Positions 21,440 to 31,500 of a stretch of 64,000 nt of DNA are shown piece by piece; the stretch's first letter is position 1, and every line of letters starts with the position of its first letter. Source of the stretch: Molossus alvarezi (taxonomy: Eukaryota; Chordata; Mammalia; Chiroptera; Molossidae). Under the pieces are notes generated by a model. It did no database searches. It worked only from the letters and a program-made list of their open reading frames with translations, and was not told the origin of the DNA. The DNA lies in contig CM073891.1 of NCBI GenBank assembly GCA_037176705.1, positions 90,044,327 to 90,108,326 on the forward strand, written 5' to 3'. Made by a program: the position numbers and the translations under genes.

Positions 21440-22030
21440 AAAAAGCAGCTACATCCAGACCGGTAGGACGGGCGGTGGCGCGAGGGGGGGCGGCGGAGCG
21501 CGCAGCGGCGAGACGGGCTGGTCCCACACCCAAGCGTGGTGGATAAAAATCAGGAGGCTCCCGCGGCTGGGAAGGTCCTTCCTGAGGACTGAGGGGTCCC
21601 CGTCCCACACCAGGTGCCCCGTTCAGGGTTCCAGTGCCAGGAGGAGAAGTCCCCATAACTTCTGGCTGGAAAAACCAGCGGAAACTGAGGCTCAGGGAAG
21701 CTGAAGCGGCTGGAGCCCCAGGCAGCTCCCTAAAGGGCCCGCGCACGGACTTATCGGACTCTCTCCCTCTAAGCTCGGAGGGGAGGCAGCTCGAGGGGCG
21801 CCAGAGACATACAGGGAAGAACTGAGCTGTTTGGCACTGGAGCGAGCGCTAGAGAGGGGCCTTCCTCGGGGACAAACGTGCTGTCAGAGGCCTTTGTTCC
21901 TTTGGTGAGCCCTTCCCAGGGGCGGCAGACAGTCTCCATATCTGGGACTCCAGCAACCTGGCTCACACTGGTAGCCCCGCCCTGCTGACTCCCTGAGGCC
22001 CCGCCCCGCCCCGCCCCACACAACTTTCAA
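21440..22030 (+). promoter_or_regulatory. CpG-dense 5' UTR of HAL1 copy 2 (probable internal promoter)
   Basis: CpG is strikingly frequent for this AT-rich window, above all at 21460-21520 (gcggtggcgcgaggggg, cggcggagcgcgcagcggcg) and in the GC boxes near 22000 (ccccgccccgccccgcccc). L1-type elements use the 5' UTR as an internal Pol II promoter. Many of these CpGs are already TG or CA in copies 1 and 3, so this copy is younger or less methylated. Confidence 0.6.
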
Positions 22031-22183
22031 GCTGTTGTCACTTGCTTAACCATAGGATTGGCCGGTCTTGGATCCTGCTTCAGGTTTTTCCTAAATTCTT
22101 TCAAACGAGCAGCACCGGGTCTCAGCGAGCCCCATACCACTCATTAAGTAATACACAGAAACAAACACAGGGAGGCAGCCAAA

Positions 22184-23125
22184 ATGAGGATACAAAGAAA
22201 CAGGTCCCAAATGAAAGAACAGAACAAAACCCCAATAAAAGAACTAAGCGAAAGGGAGATAAGCAACCTAACAGATACTGAGTTCAAAATACTGCTTATA
22301 AGGATGCTCAATGAACTTAGTGAGAACCTCAGTGAACTTAGGGAGGGCATCAAGAGCATAAAAAAGTACCAGTTAGAAATCATGGATACACAGTTAGAAT
22401 TAAAGGAGGCATTAACTGAAATAAAGAATAATTTACACAGCTTCAATAATAGAGTATGTAGATCCAAGGAGCAAACCATCGATTTGGAATATAAGGAAGC
22501 AAAAAATCCCCAATCAGAAGAGCAAAAAGAAAAAAGAATCCAAAAAAATGAGGATAGAGTAAGGAGCCTCTGGGATAACTTCAAGCGTGCCAACATTCGC
22601 ATCTTGGGGGTGCCCGAAGGAGAAGAGAGAGAACAAGAAATCGAAAACCTGTTTGAAACAATAATGGCAGAAAACTTTCCTAACTTGGTGAAGGAAACAG
22701 ACATACAAGTCCAGGAAGCACAGAGAGTCCCAAACAAGATGAACCCCAAGAGGCACACACCAAGACACATCATCATCAAAATGCAAAAGGTTCAAGACAA
22801 AGAGAGAATATTAAAAGCAGCAAGAGAAAGGCAGATAGTTACCTACAAGGGAGTACCCATTAGGCTGTCAGCTGATTTCTCAAAAGAAACTTTGCAGGCC
22901 AGAAGGGAGTGGCAAGAAATATTTAGAGTGATGAAAACCAAGAACCTACAACCAAAATTACTCTATCCTGCAAAGCTGTCATTTAGAATCGATGGACATA
23001 CAAAAACTTTCCCAGACAAGAAAAAGTTAAAGGAGTTCATCACCACCAAACCATTATTATATGAAATGATGAAGGGTCTTTTTGAAGAAAAAAATAAAAT
23101 GTATGAACAAACAAAATGGCAATGA
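22184..23125 (+). CDS. intact ORF1 protein of HAL1 copy 2 (313 aa)
   Basis: An uninterrupted 313-codon frame for an L1 ORF1-type RNA-binding protein. ORF1p forms coiled-coil trimers that coat element RNA in cytoplasmic particles and act as nucleic-acid chaperones. Residues about 1-25 are basic. About 25-125 is heptad-like and charged (LIRMLNELSENLSELREGIK is part of it). About 130-235 is the RRM ([60 protein letters not shown]). The rest is the C-terminal domain ([40 protein letters not shown]). The length is close to mammalian ORF1p. The start is the first ATG after the 5' UTR, in the context agccaaaatgagg. The stop runs directly into the 3' UTR. Expression is unproven. Confidence 0.85.
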   Translation: MRIQRNRSQMKEQNKTPIKELSEREISNLTDTEFKILLIRMLNELSENLSELREGIKSIKKYQLEIMDTQLELKEALTEIKNNLHSFNNRVCRSKEQTIDLEYKEAKNPQSEEQKEKRIQKNEDRVRSLWDNFKRANIRILGVPEGEEREQEIENLFETIMAENFPNLVKETDIQVQEAQRVPNKMNPKRHTPRHIIIKMQKVQDKERILKAARERQIVTYKGVPIRLSADFSKETLQARREWQEIFRVMKTKNLQPKLLYPAKLSFRIDGHTKTFPDKKKLKEFITTKPLLYEMMKGLFEEKNKMYEQTKWQ

Positions 23126-24791
23126 ATGCATATCTATCAACAATGGAATCTACAAACAAAATGAACAGGAAGAACAGAAACATTCTCATAGATACAGAGA
23201 ACATTTTGGTGGTTGCCAGTTGGGAAGGGGATTGGGGGAATGGGTGAAAAAGGTGAAGGGATTAAGAAGCACAAATTCATTGCTAGACTGACAAACCTCA
23301 AAGGGAAAGGGGTTGGGAGGGTGGGAAGAAATAAACCAAAGAACTTATATACATAACCAATGGACACAGACAATAATGTGGGAAAAGGTGGGAGGGGGGC
23401 GGGAGTGGGGAGGAGGGGGTCAATGGGGAAAAAATGTGGAACATCTGTAATACATTTTACATCCAACAATAAAGATTTGGAAAAAAGAAAAAAAAAAAAA
23501 AGAAATCGATGGCATTCTTATACACCAATGATGAACTCACAGTAGGAGAAACTAAGAAAACAATCCCACTTACCATTGCGGCAAAAAAATTAAGATACCT
23601 AGGAATAAACTTAACCAAAGAAATAAAGGACCTATTGGCAGAAAACTACAGGTTATTGAAAAAAGAAATAGAGGAAGATATAAAAAAAGTGGAAGCACAT
23701 ACCCTGTTCATGGATTGGGACAATTAACATCATTAAAATGTCCATATTACCCAAAGCAATCTATAGATTCAACGCAATCCCCATCAAAATACCAACGGCA
23801 TACTTCACAGAAATAGAACAATTATTTCAAAGGTTCATATGGAACCAAAAAGGGCCTCGAATAGCCACAGCAATCTTGAAAAGGAAGAACAAGGTTGGAG
23901 GGATCACAATACCAGATTTCAGGTTATACTACAAAGCCACTGTAATGAAAACAGCCCGGTACTGGCACAAGAACAGGCATAAAGACCAGTGGAACAGAAC
24001 AGAGAATGCAGAAATGGACCGAAGGCAATATGCTCAATTAATATTTGACAAAGGTGGCAAGAGCATACAGTGGAGTAAGGACAGCCTCTTTAATAAATGG
24101 TGCTGGGAAAATTGGACATCTACTTGCAGAAAAATGAAATTAGACCATCAAATTACACATTACATAAGAATAAACTCAAAATGGATAAAAGACTTAAATG
24201 TAACTCATGAATCCATAAAATCCTAGAAGAGACTGTAGGTAACAAAATTTCAGACATCATACGCAGCAGAATTTTTACTGACACATCACCTAAGGCAATA
24301 GAAACAAAGGAGAAAATGAACACATGGGACTACATCAAACTCAAAAGCTTCTACACAGCGAAAGATACAATCATCAAAATGGAAAGGCTACCCACTGTAT
24401 GGGAGAGCATAATTGCCAATGATATATCAGATAAGGGGTTAAATTCCAATATATATAGAGTGCTCATACAACTCAACAAAAGAAAGACAAGGAACTCAAT
24501 TAAAAAATGGGCAGAGGAACTAAATAGATACCTCTCCAAACAGGACATACAAATGGCTAAGAAATATATGGAGAAATGCTCAACATCACTAATCATCATA
24601 GAGATGCAAATTAATACAACAATGAGGTATCACCTCACACCTGTCAGAATGGCCGCCATCAACAAATCATCAAACAACAAGTGTTGGCGAGGGTGGAGAA
24701 AAGGGGACTCTAGTGCACTGCTGGTGGGAATGCAGACTGGTGCAGGCACTATGGAAACAGTATGGTGTTACCTCAAAAAATTAAAAATTTA

Positions 24792-25036
24792 GCCCTGGCC
24801 ACTTTGGCTCAGCGGTTAGAGCGTCGGCCTGCGGTCCGGAGAGACCCGGGTTCGGTTCCCGCTAAAGGCACGTACTTCGGTTGCAGTTTGTCCCAAGCCC
24901 TGGTTGGTCGTGCGGGTGGCAGCCACTCGATGTGTCCCTTCATGTCGATGTTTCTCTCTCTCTCTCCCTTCCTCTCTCTCCCTCCCACTCTATCTGTACA
25001 AAAAATGGAAAACTATCCTCGGGGGAGGATAAAAAA
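24792..25036 (+). mobile_element. Ves SINE, long type, in L1-A
   Basis: CpG-rich young-looking copy: gccctggccactttggctca, gcgtcggcctgcggtccgga, ggttcggttcccgcta. The terminal hairpin is extended to seven pairs (tatcctcgggggaggata). A perfect 17-bp TSD, aaaaaattaaaaattta, lies at 24775-24791 and 25037-25053. Confidence 0.95.
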
Positions 25037-25651
25037 AAAAAATTAAAAATTTAACTTTCATTTGACCCAATGATCCCACTTCTAGGAATATACCCTAAGA
25101 AGCCTAAAACACCAATCAGAAAGAATATATGTACCCCCATGTTTGTAGTAGCACTATTTACAATAGCTAAGATCTGGAAACAACCCAAGTGTCCATCAGT
25201 AGAGAAATGGATAAAAAAGCCGTGGTACATATACACAATGGAGTACTATGCAGCTGTAAGAAAGAAGGATCTCTTATCATTTGAGACGACATGGAGGGAC
25301 CTGGAAAGTATCATCCTAAGTGAAACAAGCCAAACAGAAAAAGACAAGTTTCATATGATCTCACTTATTTGTGGAATATAATGAACATAACAGTCTGAGG
25401 AATGGGGTAGTCCCAGAGACATGGAAGTGGGGTACAGACTGACAATCCCCTAAAGAGGGGGGGGTGGGGGAGAGATAAACCACAGAACTTATATGCATGT
25501 GTGCATGAACAGTGGACATGGACAACAAACTGGGGAAAGGGCAGGGAGGGAGGGGGAGGGGGAATAAGTAGGGGGGAAAGGAGAAACATCTGTAACAAAT
25601 TAATTAATAAAAAGAAATTAAATTAAAAAAAAAAAAAAACATGGACAACAT

Positions 25652-25885
25652 ATGTTGGGAAGGATACACAGACATTAACCCCTCACATATGGTAGGTAAA
25701 AATGTAAAATCATGTAGCCACTGTGAAAAACAGTTTGGAATTCCTTAGAAATTAAACATACAACTACCATATAATCAAGAATATATTCAAGAGAAATGAA
25801 AACATGCCTTCATACAAAAACTTGTAAACAAATGCTCATAGCAGCTTTTTTTCATAATAGCTTTGAAAATTGGAAACAGAAATAG
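25652..25885 (+). mobile_element. old L1 ORF2 segment, right part
   Basis: Continuation of the element left at 20497: gtagccactgtgaaaaacag, tttggaattccttagaaatt, aaacatacaactaccatata and gctcatagcagcttttttt match the conserved end of older L1 ORF2. It stops abruptly where the next L1 begins. Confidence 0.75.
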
Positions 25886-25897
25886 GAAGATGGTGGC
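25886..25897 (+). promoter_or_regulatory. YY1-like site at the start of L1-B
   Basis: gaagatggtggc at the extreme 5' end, the expected place for the L1 initiator YY1 motif. Confidence 0.5.
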
Positions 25898-26508
25898 AGG
25901 CAGGACCAGAGGGAGGGTGAGTGTGTAAGAGAGTGAGCTAGTGTGTGAGAGAGTGTAAGTGACCTGAAGGTGGATGACCAAACTCCTGCAGTGCAGAGAC
26001 TCTGAGCAGAAGGTTCCTGTGCTGTGGACAGAGCAGCTGGCTACAGCAGTAAGCAGCTCTCCAGAGCGCTTCTCCCTGCACCACGGGGAGGTCCCACCAT
26101 TTTGGAAGATCCCGGGTCTTCCCTGGGAGGAGGCAATGGGAGCGGCAAGGGCCCAGCAATCTGAGCCCACCAACACACCTGGCACCATCGGTCCAGTGGA
26201 CATTCTGTGTCAACACAGACCTGTGCACAGTAGTGGAGCTGCCAAGGTGCTGGTCGCGGACGCTGCAAACAGCTGGGAGCCCAGCACCATCCCCCATAGT
26301 AGCAGCCCAATCAGAGTCCAGATATACCCCCAGCAACAGAGGCTGGAGAGCAGAAATTCATCCCCAGGCAAGAGAAGCACAGACCAGAATCTGAGATCTA
26401 TCCCCAAAAACTACAACAAAAGCTGAGCAGGAGTTGAGCCCCATGGGGTAGCAGCACTCCCCAACCGCCAGCAGCGTGATCTGGGGCCCCACAGAGGCCA
26501 GTGCAGTC

Positions 26509-26785
26509 CAGTAGCCCACAAGAGCGGAGGGAAGCCTGAGCTTGAAAGAGACAGGTACAATCCAGCTGCCCATCCCCAAGACCTGCAGGGTGTGGGGGCA
26601 CCAGAGAGACCAGTGTGACCCAGCATGGACTATGCTATCCAGGTATCCATGGGACCTGCCAGGTGCTGAAGCACCCGAGAGCCGTGTGTGACCCAGCAGA
26701 GACTGTGTGATCTAGTTACCCACAGGACCTTTGGGGTACTGAAACACCAGAGAGGCCTGTGCAACCCAGCTGCACACAAGATAGG
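26509..26785 (+). repeat. tandem monomers in the L1-B 5' UTR
   Basis: Three diverged units of about 73-77 bp start at 26562, 26639 and 26712, with a partial unit from 26509. Each begins with a ccagctgcccat-like box, then has (g)gacct(g)c, a gggtgctgaagcacc-like box, agag(a)gcc(a)gtgtg and acccagc. Tandem 5' UTR monomers with promoter function are well known from rodent L1s. Confidence 0.65.
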
Positions 26786-27227
26786 CTTAGAGGATGTAAA
26801 AATGGAGGCGGAATGAATAGAAGCTACACACACAAACTCCCAGGACCAAATGGGAATTACAAATAAAATAAAGACAAATCTTCAGAAAAAAAACAACAGA
26901 AAAGCAGCAGGACGGACCATATAACCAGGGACACTGGTAGGCAAAAGAGGGTGGCAGGCTGGGAGCCCATGGACAGCAGCAGTCTTAGCTGTGAGCAGTG
27001 CCTTTGGGGAATAAAAACCAAGCCCGCTCCACAACGCAGAGACCCGGGACAGAGAGCTAAAATAGCCACAGCCACTCACTTGGGGGCTATGGCAGAGTGA
27101 GGGCAGACAGGGCTGGAACTCTGTGGGGACACCGAGGATTTGGAGGGCACTCAGAGTTTTTGCTGAGTTGCTGCCACAAAAGACGGTGGCCAGGGTGCTC
27201 CTTCCCAAAGCTGTGAGGAAAAGCAGC

Positions 27228-27245
27228 AGTCCCCCCCCCCCCCCC
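27228..27245 (+). repeat. poly(C) tract
   Basis: About 18 consecutive C residues in the L1-B 5' UTR, giving a G-run on the other strand. Its length is prone to polymerase error. Confidence 0.9.
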
Positions 27246-27586
27246 GCTAAGATTCAGCCTTTCCCAGGTGAGGCAAAGAAGTGCAAAATGAGGCTCATTA
27301 ACAACCAGCATCTATCTCACCCTCTGGAAATCCTCTTATGCTGAACACCAGGGCTACATTCCAAGGCACTGAGTAACTGAGACTACTACCCACCAGGAAA
27401 AAGCTAGAGGATAACTGAACCTTTCCTGGGCTTGTAAATCTACCCAGGAAAGTAAGACTTGACAGTGGTATTTAACGTGGGTCAACCCAGGCTCATCCAA
27501 ACCCAGCAGAGGGAGACACTAACAGCAGAACACCAAGACCCACAGGGAAAATTTAGCAGGCTCCATTACCCACTGAGATAGCCAAA

Positions 27587-28476
27587 ATGGTGAAAAAAAG
27601 AAACCAATCCCAAATGAAAGAACAAGGGAACTCTATCGAAGATGAGATCAATGAAATGCAGCTAAGCCAATTATCAGAGGTAGAGTTCAGAGCCATGATC
27701 TTGAGGAAGCTCAACAGCATGAGTAAGGCCATCAGCACCATGAGTAAAGATATAGAAACATTGAAAACCAACCAAGTGGAAATGAAGAATGACATAACAA
27801 AAATTAAGAACACATTGGAAGGACTAACCAGCAGAGTATAGGAAGCTGAGGACCGGATCAGTGAATTAGAAGACAGGGTAGAAAAAAGTCAACCAATCAG
27901 AAAACCAAAAAGAAAAAATGATTAAAAAACAGGAAGATAACTTAAGAGAACTGTGGGACAACTGGAAAGGTAATAACATTCGCATCATAGGAATCCACAA
28001 AGAGGAAGAAAATGGGCAAGGGTTAGAGAATATATTTGAAAAAATAGTGACAGAAAACTTTCCTAACTTGGTGAAGGAAGAAGGCATTCAAGTTCAAAAA
28101 GCACTAAGAGCCGCAAGTAAGAACCCAAACAGGCCCACACCAAGACACATAGTAATTAAAATGCCACAAATTAAAGACAAAGAGAGAATTCTAAAGGATG
28201 CAAGAGTTAAGCAACAGGTTACCTACAAATGAAACCCCATAAGGCTCTCACCTGACTTCTCAACAGAAACACTACAGGCCAGAAGGAAGCGGCATGAAGT
28301 AATCAAGGTCATGAAAAACAAGGATCTGAATCCAACACTACTCTATCCAGCAAGGCTATCATTCAAAATAGAAGGTCAAATAAAGAGCTTTCCAGACAAA
28401 AAAAAAAAAAAAAAGGCTATGGGAATATATTAACACCAAACCAGCACTGCAAGATATGCTAAAAGGACTGCTGTAA
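27587..28476 (+). pseudogene. L1-B ORF1, decayed
   Basis: Starts MVKKRNQSQMKEQGNSIEDE with a heptad-like region (LNSMSKAISTMSKDIETLKT). An in-frame stop interrupts it at about 27839, and a frame change puts the RRM part at 27918-28232 ([40 protein letters not shown]). A stop follows at 28230 and an A-run at 28401-28414 alters the C-terminal frame. The final stop is at 28474-28476. It is clearly diverged from the HAL1 ORF1. Confidence 0.85.
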
Positions 28477-28518
28477 TTAGCGGAAGAAATAGGAAGAAAT
28501 ATAGAACCACATTAAACA

Positions 28519-31500
28519 AAAATGGCAATAAATAAGTAGATATCCATTATCACCTTATATGTGAATGGCTTGAATCCTCAGATAAAAAGACACAGAGTAG
28601 CTGACTGGATAAGAAAGGATGATTCACATATATGTTGTTTACAAGAGACCCACCTCACAATAAAAGACTCACATAGGTTGAAAGTGAAGGGATGGAAAAA
28701 AATCTTTCAAACAAATGAAAAGGGGGAAAAAAGCTGGGGTAGCAATACCTATATATGATAAAGTAGATTTCAAAATGAAGGCTATAACTAGAGAAAAAGA
28801 AGGCCACTACATAATATTGAAAGGATCTGTCCAACAGGAAGATGTAACTTTGGTAAAGATACATGTACCCAATATAGGAGCACCAAAATATATTAAAAAT
28901 CTTCTGGAGGACTTCAAAGGAGAAATCAACAGCAATACAATCGTAGCAGGGGACTTCAACACCCACTGACATCGCTGGATAGATCCTCTAGACAAAAAAT
29001 AAACAAGGAAACACAGACTCTAAATGAAGCACTATATCAAATGGATTTAACAGATATATACAGAGAATTACACCCCAAAACTACAGAATTCACATTCTTC
29101 TCAGTACACATGGACATTCTCAAAGACAGACCACATGTTAGGGCACAAACTAAGTCTTTACAAGTTCAAGAAGATTGAAATTATATCAAACATCTTCTCA
29201 GATCACAATGTCGTGAAACTAGAAATCAATTGCAACAAGAACATGCAAAGGCATTTCAAAACATGGAGGCCAAATAGCATGTTATTGAACAATGAATGGG
29301 TTACCATGGAGATCAAGGAAGAAATTAAAAATTCCTAAAAACCAATGAAAATGAACATACAATAACACAAAATCTATGGGATACAGCCAAAGCAGTTCGG
29401 AGAAGAAAGTTCACAGTACTACAGGCCTACCTCAAGAAGCAAGAAAAATATCGAATAGACTATCTAACCTCACAACTTAAAGAATTAGAAAGCAAACAGA
29501 AAGAAAACCCCAGAGCAGTAGAAGGAAAGAAATAGTAAAGACCAGAGCAGAAATAAATGACATGGAGAGCAAAAAACAATTCAAAGGACCAATGAAACAA
29601 AGAGCTGGTTCTTTGAAAAGATAAACAGGATTGATGGGCCCTTAGCTAGACTAACCAAGAAACAAAGAGAGAGAACCCAAATACACAAAATCAGAAAAGA
29701 AAGAGGAGAAATAATAACTGACACCACAGAAATACAAAGGATTGTTAACAAATATTATGAACAATTATACGGCAACAAATTCAACAATCTAAACAAAATG
29801 AACAAATTTCTAGAACCACAGTATCCCAAAACTTGACCAGGAAGAGATAGAAAACTTGAACAGACCGATAACAACCAAAGAAATTGAAGATGTAATCAAA
29901 ACACTCCAACAAACAAAAGCCCAGGCCAGGACGGCTTCACAGAGGAATTTTACCGAACATTCAAAGAAGAACTAATACTGATTCTCCTCAAAAGATTTCA
30001 AAAAATTCAAGAAGAAGGAAGACTTCCAAACTCGTTTTATGAGTCCAGCATAATTCTAATTCCAAAACCAGAAAAAGATACTACAAAGAAAGAAAACTAT
30101 GGGTCAATATCCCTGATGAACATAGATGTCAAAATCCTGAACAAAATACTAGCAAATCGAATTCAGCAATACATCAAAAAAATTATTCACCATGACCAAG
30201 TGGGATTCATCCCAGGGATGCAAGGCTGGTACAATATTCGCAAATCAATAAATGTGATACACCACATAAACAAAATGAAATATAAAAATCATATGATCAT
30301 ATCAATAAATGCTGCAAAAGCATTTGACAAAATCCAGCACCCATTTCTGATAAAAACGTTCAGCAATATGGGAGCAGAGGAATCATATCTTGATATAATA
30401 AAGGCCATATATGAAAGACCTACAGCCAACATAATACTCAATGTGCAAAAGTTAAAAGCATTTCCCTTAAGAACAGGAACAAGGCAAGGATGCCCACTTT
30501 TGCCACTCTTATTTAACATTGTACTGGAAGTCTTAGCCACAGCAATCAGACATGAAGAAAAAATAAAAGGGATCCAAATGGGAAAGGAGGCAGTGAAACT
30601 GTCATTATTCACAGAAGACATGATACTATACGTAGAAAACCCCAAAGACTCCATCAAAAATTTATTAGACTTAATAAATGAATTTGGCAAAGAAGCAGGA
30701 TACAAAATTAACATCAATAAATCGATGGCATTCTTATACACCAATGATGAACTCACAGAAAGAGAAACTGAAAAAACAATCCCATTTATTATCGCAGCAA
30801 AAAAATTAAGATACTTAGGAATAAACTTAACCAAAGAAATAGAGGACCTATTCACAGAAAACTACAGATCATTGGAAAAAGTAATAGAAGAAGATATAAA
30901 AAAGTGGAAGCACATACCTTGTTCATGGATTGGAAGAATTAACATCATTAAAATGTCCATACTACCCAAAGCAATCTATAGATTCGATGCAATCCCCATC
31001 GAAATACCAATGACATACTTCACAGAACTAGAACAAATACTTCAAAAGTTCATATGGAACAAAAAAAAAGACCTCAAATAGCCAAGCAATCTTGAAAAAA
31101 GAAGAACAAAGTTGGAGGAATCACATTACCAGATTTCAAGTTATACTATAAAACCAGTGTAATCAAAACAGCCTGGTACTGGCACAGGAACAGGCAGATA
31201 GACCAGTGGAACAGAATAGAGAACCCAGAAATGGACCCAAGGCAATATGCTCAATTAATATTTGACAAAGGTGGCAAGAGCATACAGTGGAGTAAAGACA
31301 GCCTCTTTATTAAATGGTGTTGAGAAAATTGGACATCTACATGCAATAAAATGAAACTAGAGCATCAACTTACACCATACACCAAAATAAACTCAAAATG
31401 GAAAAAAAGACTTAAATGTGACTCATGAATCCATAAAAATCCTAGAAGCAAATGTAGGCAACAAAATTTCAGACATCATACGCAGCAGAATTTTCACTGA

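Larger units (their letters stand above)
21283..23499 (+). mobile_element. HAL1 (half-L1), copy 2, youngest and full-length
   Basis: A 2.2-kb element inserted in ORF2 of L1-A with a 14-bp TSD (aagaaatcgatggc at 21269-21282 and 23500-23513; the edge is ambiguous by a few bases). Order: start ggacttccggtcaagatgg, CpG-rich 5' UTR (to about 22183), intact ORF1 (22184-23125), 3' UTR with a long purine/G-rich tract (23290-23425), end acatccaacaataaagattt, A-tail. There is no ORF2 and no internal scar. Only small differences separate it from copy 1. It must have been mobilised in trans. Confidence 0.92.
20517..25381 (+). pseudogene. L1 ORF2 remnant (reverse transcriptase and C-terminus) of L1-A
   Basis: A 100-codon segment at 20672-20971 carries the RT fingers ([55 protein letters not shown]). 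The catalytic motif FADD is intact at 21165-21176. After the HAL1 insertion the coding region resumes at 23514 (the base after the second TSD copy) and runs in pieces to a stop at 25379-25381, with recognisable C-terminal blocks ([40 protein letters not shown]). Frameshifts near 20960 and 23730 plus both insertions abolish function. Confidence 0.88.
20517..25633 (+). mobile_element. 5'-truncated L1 (L1-A), split by HAL1 and a Ves
   Basis: Inserted into the old L1 with a TSD of at least 12 bp (aaacatggacaacat ending at 20516 and again at 25651). It begins inside ORF2 ahead of the reverse transcriptase, matching position 29957 of the neighbouring L1. It ends with a purine-rich 3' UTR, acatctgtaacaaat and an A-tail. 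HAL1 copy 2 (21283-23499) and a Ves (24792-25036) sit inside it. Without those it is about 2.6 kb. It is dead because it lacks the 5' UTR, ORF1 and endonuclease. Confidence 0.92.

Noticed and set aside
22144..22779. 211-codon minus-strand ORF opposite HAL1 ORF1
   Set aside because: It is an antisense shadow of ORF1. Its hydrophobic Ser/Leu/Phe-rich composition is what the reverse complement of a Lys/Glu-rich coding region gives.
25938..26426. Overlapping ORFs of 130-150 codons on both strands
   Set aside because: They lie in the GC-rich L1-B 5' UTR and have no domain or codon-use support.
29135..29338. 67-codon ORF as a separate gene
   Set aside because: It matches the endonuclease C-terminal region of L1 ORF2 in one of its shifted frames.
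30116..31081. 321-codon RT frame as an active reverse transcriptase gene
   Set aside because: It is part of a decayed L1 ORF2. The catalytic motif is altered and upstream and downstream frames are broken.
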